Part shown: one piece after another, positions 6,231 through 9,695 of the stretch
Layout: every line of letters starts with the position of its first letter
How positions within the stretch are numbered: position 1 is the stretch's first letter
Assembly: GCA_938015405.1 (NCBI GenBank)
Contig: CALLPZ010000366.1
Span: 1-9,695, forward strand
DNA length: 9,695 nt
Direction: 5' to 3'
DNA from: an uncultured Pseudanabaenaceae cyanobacterium
GTDB lineage: Bacteria; Cyanobacteriota; Cyanobacteriia; PCC-9006; JAAUQQ01
Program-made: the position numbers and the translations under genes
Notes under the pieces: model-generated
Seen by the model: only the letters and a program-made list of their open reading frames with translations
Told to the model about the DNA's origin: nothing
Databases searched by the model: none

Positions 6231-6914
6231 ATGCGCGTTTTACTCGTTGAAGATGATCAGCAACTTGGTGAGGGCTTGGCAGAAGCGCTGACGGATGAGG
6301 GGTATGTAGTGGATTGGGTCACTGATGGAGAAATGGGCTGGATTCAGGCCAAGGCATTGGAGTATGACCTCATTGTGCTGGATGTGATGCTGCCGAAAAT
6401 CAATGGTATTCATCTCTGTCGGCAGTTACGGGAGGCAGGGCTGCGATCGCCGATTTTGATGCTCACGGCCCGGGACACCAATACCGATAAGGTGGCGGGC
6501 TTGGATGCGGGGGCGGATGACTACGTGGTTAAGCCCTTTGATTTACTCGAATTGCTAGCTCGGCTGCGGGCGCTGATTCGTCGCAGTGGCTTAGGCGACG
6601 CCAGCCCGATGCTGGTTTGGGGCTCGGCAAGGCTGGATGCTGCAACCCATGAAGCTTTCTTTGATGACATTGTGCTGAAGTTGACGCCCAAGGAGTTCAG
6701 CCTGTTGGCGCTCTTTCTCCGCAGCGGACGGCGGGTGTTGAGTCGTTCTGTTCTGATTGATCAATGTTGGGCCATGGATGCGTTGCCCGATGAGGAGACG
6801 GTGAAGTCCCATCTCAAGGGGCTGCGGCAGAAGCTCCGTAAGGCTGGGGCACCCTCGGATTTTATTGAGACAGTCCATGGTGTGGGCTATCGGTTGAAGC
6901 AGGTTCAGAAGTAA
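6231..6914 (+). CDS. OmpR/PhoB-family response regulator
   Basis: This 227-residue DNA-binding regulator has two domains. The receiver (1-118) begins MRVLLVEDDQ, with acidic residues D8 and D9, phosphoacceptor D51 in LIVLDVMLP, T79 in LMLTARD and K101 in YVVKPFD. The C-terminal winged helix (about 130-226) carries LTPKEFSLLALFLRSGRRVLSR, then EETVKSHLKGLRQKLR as the recognition-helix region, and ends at the typical ETVHGVGYRL. The ATG at 6231 gives the standard family length and N-terminus. An in-frame TTG at 6183 would add 16 poorly typical residues and is not preferred. It lies divergent from the sensor kinase and 99 bases before the Spy-like gene, with no terminator between, so co-transcription with that gene is possible. 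It resembles cyanobacterial RppA/NrsR-type regulators, but no specific name is justified. Confidence 0.95.
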   Translation: MRVLLVEDDQQLGEGLAEALTDEGYVVDWVTDGEMGWIQAKALEYDLIVLDVMLPKINGIHLCRQLREAGLRSPILMLTARDTNTDKVAGLDAGADDYVVKPFDLLELLARLRALIRRSGLGDASPMLVWGSARLDAATHEAFFDDIVLKLTPKEFSLLALFLRSGRRVLSRSVLIDQCWAMDALPDEETVKSHLKGLRQKLRKAGAPSDFIETVHGVGYRLKQVQK

Positions 6915-6920
6915 AACTGG

Positions 6921-6979
6921 ATTCTGCCCGATTTCTACCCGAATTTCTCCCTAAATCATTCCTGTTCGTTTTCTACAGT
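6921..6979 (+). promoter_or_regulatory. Candidate regulator box and promoter of the Spy-like gene
   Basis: Three direct repeats follow the regulator stop codon: ATTCTGCCCG (6921-6930), ATTTCTACCCG (6931-6941) and AATTTCTCCCT (6942-6952). The period is 10-12 bases, one helical turn, as in OmpR/PhoB-class binding sites. TACAGT at 6974-6979 fits a -10 element, 21 bases past the array and 34 bases before the gene start. No -35 consensus is seen. Control by the adjacent regulator is inference. Confidence 0.4.
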
Positions 6980-7013
6980 TGGGAGGTTAGCGAAAGAATC
7001 GGAGCTCAAGACA

Positions 7014-7670
7014 ATGAAATTTAGACTTACGGGTCTGTTGGTGGGTGCGCTTGCGTTTGCCCTCGTTCCCTTTGCTACCCTGGGCCAGGCTGAAGAGAGC
7101 TTTGCAGAATTTGATTGTCCCGATGAATTCGCAGGTATTGAGCTGAGCCAAGCTCAGGAATCCCAGCTGGAGAGTCTAGATCTTCAGATGGATGAGCAAT
7201 TCGAGCAGGTGATGCCGATTTCCGAGGAAGATGAAATTCGGCTGGCACGCCTGCAAGAAAACTTTGAGGTGCAATTCTATGAAATGTTGTCCCCCCAGCA
7301 AAAGCGAGAGCTAGACAAGCTAGATGCTTGGGCTGAAGAGGAGATGACCGCTATGGCACCCCAGAGCTTGGGAGATGAGGATCCAGTTTTAACCCCAGCG
7401 CAAGAAGCTCGCTTCGATGCGATCGCCGAGTCCTATGATGAGCAGCTGGGAGCCATGCTCACGTTGGAGCAGCAACGGATCATTGAGGCTATGGATACGC
7501 AGCTCGATGGTTCCATGGAAGCGATTTTGCCCGATCCCACGCCTGAGCAAGAGCGTCAGCTAGAGGCCATGGACCGGAAGTTTGAGCAAGAGGCCATGGC
7601 GATGTTGACGCCGGGGCAGCGCCAGCAGTTTAAGCAGAATATGGCTGCTTGTGAACTGCCCGGTGTCTGA
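7014..7670 (+). CDS. Secreted Spy/CpxP-like repeat protein
   Basis: This 218-residue protein has a signal peptide (hydrophobic about 6-22, likely cleavage after LGQA at 26), so it should act in the periplasm. The mature part is acidic and helical, built from about seven units of 23-34 residues. Most open with an LTxxQ-type motif: LSQAQ (44), ISEED (69), LSPQQ (92), LTPAQ (126), LTLEQ (149), TPEQ (176) and LTPGQ (198). LTxxQ is the hallmark of the Spy/CpxP family of periplasmic chaperones and stress-sensor adaptors, although those have only about two copies. It has no histidine in the mature chain, about 12 methionines placed mostly at unit ends, and C35 and C213 near the two ends. A good GGAG ribosome binding site (7001-7004) precedes the ATG. 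Its place beside the regulator suggests an adaptor or regulated target. Family assignment is from motifs only. Confidence 0.8.
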   Translation: MKFRLTGLLVGALAFALVPFATLGQAEESFAEFDCPDEFAGIELSQAQESQLESLDLQMDEQFEQVMPISEEDEIRLARLQENFEVQFYEMLSPQQKRELDKLDAWAEEEMTAMAPQSLGDEDPVLTPAQEARFDAIAESYDEQLGAMLTLEQQRIIEAMDTQLDGSMEAILPDPTPEQERQLEAMDRKFEQEAMAMLTPGQRQQFKQNMAACELPGV

Positions 7671-7710
7671 AGCACCCTCCCGTAGGGCTCATGCTAAAGC
7701 CTAATTGCTG

Positions 7711-7755
7711 AACCCTGGATGCCCTGTGGATGCACAACTTTGTGTCCGCAGGGTT
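7711..7755. repeat. Long imperfect hairpin after the Spy-like gene
   Basis: AACCCTG (7711-7717) pairs with CAGGGTT (7749-7755), and inside this GGA...TCC and CACAA...TTGTG can also pair around a two-base loop. It lies 40-85 bases past the Spy-like gene stop. No T run follows on either strand, so it may be a transcript-end stabiliser or leader structure of the next small gene rather than an intrinsic terminator. Confidence 0.45.
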
Positions 7756-7862
7756 AATGGGTTATGACTGCATTGAACCTGCAAGCAGCCTGCATTCTTG
7801 AGATTGGCTGGAGAGAATCGTTACGTTTTGTCATACTGGAGTAGTTGCTCTCTAAAACTTCC

Positions 7863-8024
7863 ATGACAACTGGGACTCAGCCAACTCCATCCGAATCGTC
7901 CCAAGCCGAGCAGCAGCCTAAGCCCGAGGCCCAGGCTGAGAAGATTCTTTGTCCTCACTGCAAGCGTACGGCTTCCAATGGCCTTAAATGCCTGGGAATT
8001 TGCGTGGCGGATAGTGACTATTAA
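7863..8024 (+). CDS. 53-residue four-cysteine (zinc-ribbon-like) protein
   Basis: This small protein starts MTTGTQPTPS, has a Q/P/E-rich disordered stretch to about residue 27, and then a compact cysteine section: C30-P-H-C33, nine residues, C43-L-G-I-C47, ending VADSDY. The CxxC-N9-CxxxC spacing is that of a small zinc ribbon or knuckle. I recall similar short cyanobacterial proteins with the NGxKCxGICVADSDY tail, but their function is not known to me. The ATG at 7863 follows ACTTCC with no Shine-Dalgarno sequence; no other start fits. No signal peptide is present, so it is probably cytoplasmic. It sits between the Spy-like gene and the TamB-like gene, each separated by about 190-360 bases, so it is probably its own transcript. 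An overlapping 140-codon minus-strand reading frame looks like an artefact of it. Confidence 0.75.
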   Translation: MTTGTQPTPSESSQAEQQPKPEAQAEKILCPHCKRTASNGLKCLGICVADSDY

Positions 8025-8380
8025 TTGTTGCTGAAGCATCAATTGTGGAGGGAGGCAATCTTCTCTTTTATGCCTTCGCAGGAGCTGTGTGGGTTTGCGA
8101 TGGCTCTTGAGATGGCGTTGTTGAATGGGTGGTCTGATCTGAGGAATGACTGCAATCGCTGTTCTGAGCTGATTGTGTAGGAGGGTTTGGGTTATCCCTC
8201 GCTTCAAGGGACCATCTCCCCTCTCTTTACTACGTAACGCCAAGAGGTAGCGTATTGAACCTCTTGTCTAGATGCCTTCTCGGAGGCTGAAAACCTATTC
8301 AACTTCGTTGACCTTTCGAATGGGTGCCAGAGGTCTATCGTTTTAATATCGAGCGCTTCGAAAAATCCAGATAAAAACTC
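8025..8380. other. Intergenic region before the TamB-like gene
   Basis: These 356 bases hold a possible 36-codon ORF (8070-8180) that is not convincing, a TCCCT/AGGGA repeat near 8195-8211, the hairpin at 8241-8266 and a TTGACC at 8308-8313 that might be a -35 element for the next gene, although no -10 box at 17 bases supports it. Nothing else is seen. Confidence 0.55.
8241..8266. repeat. 8-bp inverted repeat CAAGAGGT/ACCTCTTG
   Basis: CAAGAGGT (8241-8248) and ACCTCTTG (8259-8266) are perfectly complementary across a 10-base loop, about 220 bases past the four-cysteine gene and 115 before the TamB-like start. No T run follows. It could be a weak terminator, an operator or a leader structure. 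Confidence 0.45.
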
Positions 8381-9695
8381 ATGTCAGAAATCCCCCCGCT
8401 GACTCCTGACGACGATTTAATCTCTGAACCGCCGCCCCATCACCGTCGTCGCTTGTGGAAAATTCTGGGGGGGGTAGGGCTTGGGCTGGGGGGCACCGTT
8501 GGCGTTGGAGGGGGCGTACTTTACGTTTGGGGAGATCGGATTGTCACGAGTCTTCTGCTCCCTCAAGTCACCCATGTCATCAATGACTCAATCCAACGCC
8601 CCATCGAACTGGGTGACGTAGAAGGCTTTTCCTTTTGGGGGGTGAGGCTGGGGCAAACTGTTCTGCCTCCGACAGACACGGATGACTCTTCAGTCACGGT
8701 AGAGGCCATTGAGATCAACATTGGCTTGCGATCGCTCATATTTCAACAAACCCTCAAGCCCAAAGTTATTCTTGTCTCTCCAGAAGTCTCCTTAATCGAA
8801 GATGAGGACGGGCAATGGCTAGAACTGAGCTTGCCTGAACCTTCGGAGGTAGAGCCACCTATTGGGCTAGAGATTGACTCGATTGAAGTTCGCAATGCCA
8901 GTCTCCGCGCAGTTCCCTACACCGCTGATGACAGCGAAGCGGTGGTGACCCGTGAGCTGATTCAGATAGAAGAGGTAGATGCGCGCGTTCGATTTTTAGG
9001 GGAGTCGGCGCAGGACATTGAGTTTAAGCTGAAGGGCGAGGTCGTTGCCAAGGCTACTGAAAGCGATCGCGAAAATGGGAAAGCGTTCGGCAGCTTTGTG
9101 CTCAAGGGCGATGCAAATTTAGAAACACAGGTTGGGAAAGCAAACGCACGGTTTAAAAATTTGCCTAGCATCGGCGCAAATTTATTGTTACCAGATTCGT
9201 TGGGCATCCGCTCTGGAGAACTGGACGGAAATCTAACGGTAGCAGCCGATTTCAATGAGGGTGTACTGGACCCATCTTCGCTGGATGTGAGCGGAACTGC
9301 GAAGTTTCGAGAAGGAGAGTTGGTTGTTGATGCAATAGAGTCTCCGATTCAAAACATTCGTAGTCGGCTGGTGTTTAGCGGTCAGCAGGTCAGCATTAAA
9401 GATACGAGTTTGCAGCTCAACGACATTGTTCTGCTCGCAGAGGGGGATGTCAGTCTCGAAGGCGGCTATGACCTGACGGCGAAGGTTCCTTCAGTAACGC
9501 TGGCAGAGGCGCAAGCGCTATCTGAAGTTGAACTGCCGATCGCAGCAGACGGCACATTCGCCTTAACGACAGACGTTAGCGGGAAATTAGATCGGCCAAC
9601 TGTGAAAGGGCGGCTCGCCAGCCTAGACCCCTTGTTGATAGACAAAGTTAGCGTAGATTCGGTGAGCGCTGACTTTAGTGCAACGCTACCAAACT
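8381..9695 (+). CDS. tamB: TamB/Tic236-like envelope protein, N-terminal part
   Basis: The first 438 codons of a long gene are visible and the frame is open to the right edge. The protein has a short acidic and basic cytoplasmic N-terminus (residues 1-25, HHRRRLWK), one glycine-rich membrane anchor (about 26-50), then a beta-rich periplasmic region. The block LGDVEGFSFWGVRLGQTVLPP, followed by VTVEAIEINIGLRSLIFQQTLKPKVILVSPEVSLIEDEDGQWLELSL, is typical of cyanobacterial TamB (DUF490) proteins, the relatives of chloroplast Tic236. Later stretches such as GELDGNLTVAADF and LDRPTVKGRL fit the repeating beta-taco or groove fold. Such proteins link inner and outer membranes and are tied to outer-membrane protein assembly or lipid transport. 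The ATG at 8381 lacks a Shine-Dalgarno sequence but gives the expected anchor position. The C-terminal DUF490 domain lies outside the window. Confidence 0.88.
   Translation, partial: MSEIPPLTPDDDLISEPPPHHRRRLWKILGGVGLGLGGTVGVGGGVLYVWGDRIVTSLLLPQVTHVINDSIQRPIELGDVEGFSFWGVRLGQTVLPPTDTDDSSVTVEAIEINIGLRSLIFQQTLKPKVILVSPEVSLIEDEDGQWLELSLPEPSEVEPPIGLEIDSIEVRNASLRAVPYTADDSEAVVTRELIQIEEVDARVRFLGESAQDIEFKLKGEVVAKATESDRENGKAFGSFVLKGDANLETQVGKANARFKNLPSIGANLLLPDSLGIRSGELDGNLTVAADFNEGVLDPSSLDVSGTAKFREGELVVDAIESPIQNIRSRLVFSGQQVSIKDTSLQLNDIVLLAEGDVSLEGGYDLTAKVPSVTLAEAQALSEVELPIAADGTFALTTDVSGKLDRPTVKGRLASLDPLLIDKVSVDSVSADFSATLPN

Larger units (their letters stand above)
502..9070. repeat. Twelve HIP1 octamers (GCGATCGC)
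   Basis: GCGATCGC is found starting at 502, 1791, 2013, 2598, 2633, 3414, 4001, 5012, 6443, 7419, 8728 and 9063. One copy per roughly 800 bases is far above chance and marks the DNA as cyanobacterial. The copies run through coding and non-coding DNA and across all sections of the window, so no section stands out as recently acquired by this measure. Confidence 0.9.

Noticed and set aside
8070..8180. 36-codon ORF starting MPSQELCGFA
   Set aside because: The GGAGG site is 14 bases away, the product matches nothing I know, and no promoter or conservation evidence is available.
7821..8243. 140-codon minus-strand ORF overlapping the four-cysteine gene
   Set aside because: Its product is low-complexity (leucine, arginine and glutamine runs) with no domain, and it is antisense to a small gene with a clear cysteine pattern.

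Overview
The window looks like chromosomal DNA from a cyanobacterium. It carries 12 copies of the HIP1 octamer GCGATCGC. Its genes are cyanobacterial in type: an S-layer-homology (SLH) beta-helix protein, a TamB-like envelope protein, PurS, and a tiny four-cysteine protein ending in a GICVADSDY-like tail. The genus cannot be fixed from sequence alone. No rRNA, tRNA, CRISPR array, insertion sequence or prophage gene is visible.

Layout, left to right. (1) The first 210 bases hold the 5' 70 codons of purS on the minus strand, cut by the window edge. (2) A minus-strand gene (636-1175) for an unrecognised secreted protein ends at a clear intrinsic terminator (531-563). (3) A 670-base gap (1176-1846) holds several inverted repeats, a perfect GTA-N8-TAC box and a 21-codon ORF with a ribosome binding site. 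(4) A 755-residue minus-strand protein joins a DUF1565/right-handed beta-helix region to two tandem copies of a three-SLH module. (5) A minus-strand membrane sensor histidine kinase (4452-5969) lies divergent from an OmpR/PhoB-type response regulator (6231-6914). (6) Downstream of the regulator is a secreted, acidic, methionine-punctuated Spy/CpxP-like repeat protein (7014-7670). (7) A 53-residue four-cysteine protein (7863-8024) follows. (8) The window ends inside a TamB/Tic236-like gene that starts at 8381.

Most of the genes concern the cell envelope: SLH anchoring, TamB-type lipid or outer-membrane work, and two secreted proteins. The kinase, regulator and Spy-like protein together resemble the layout of CpxA-CpxR-CpxP, or of the copper/nickel sensing loci of cyanobacteria. 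They are the best candidate here for a functional system. Direct repeats lie in both of its intergenic spaces: a 16-bp tandem repeat between kinase and regulator, and three roughly 11-bp repeats before the Spy-like gene. This fits control by the regulator, but that link is inference. The signal, the targets and any role for the neighbouring SLH protein cannot be read from the sequence.
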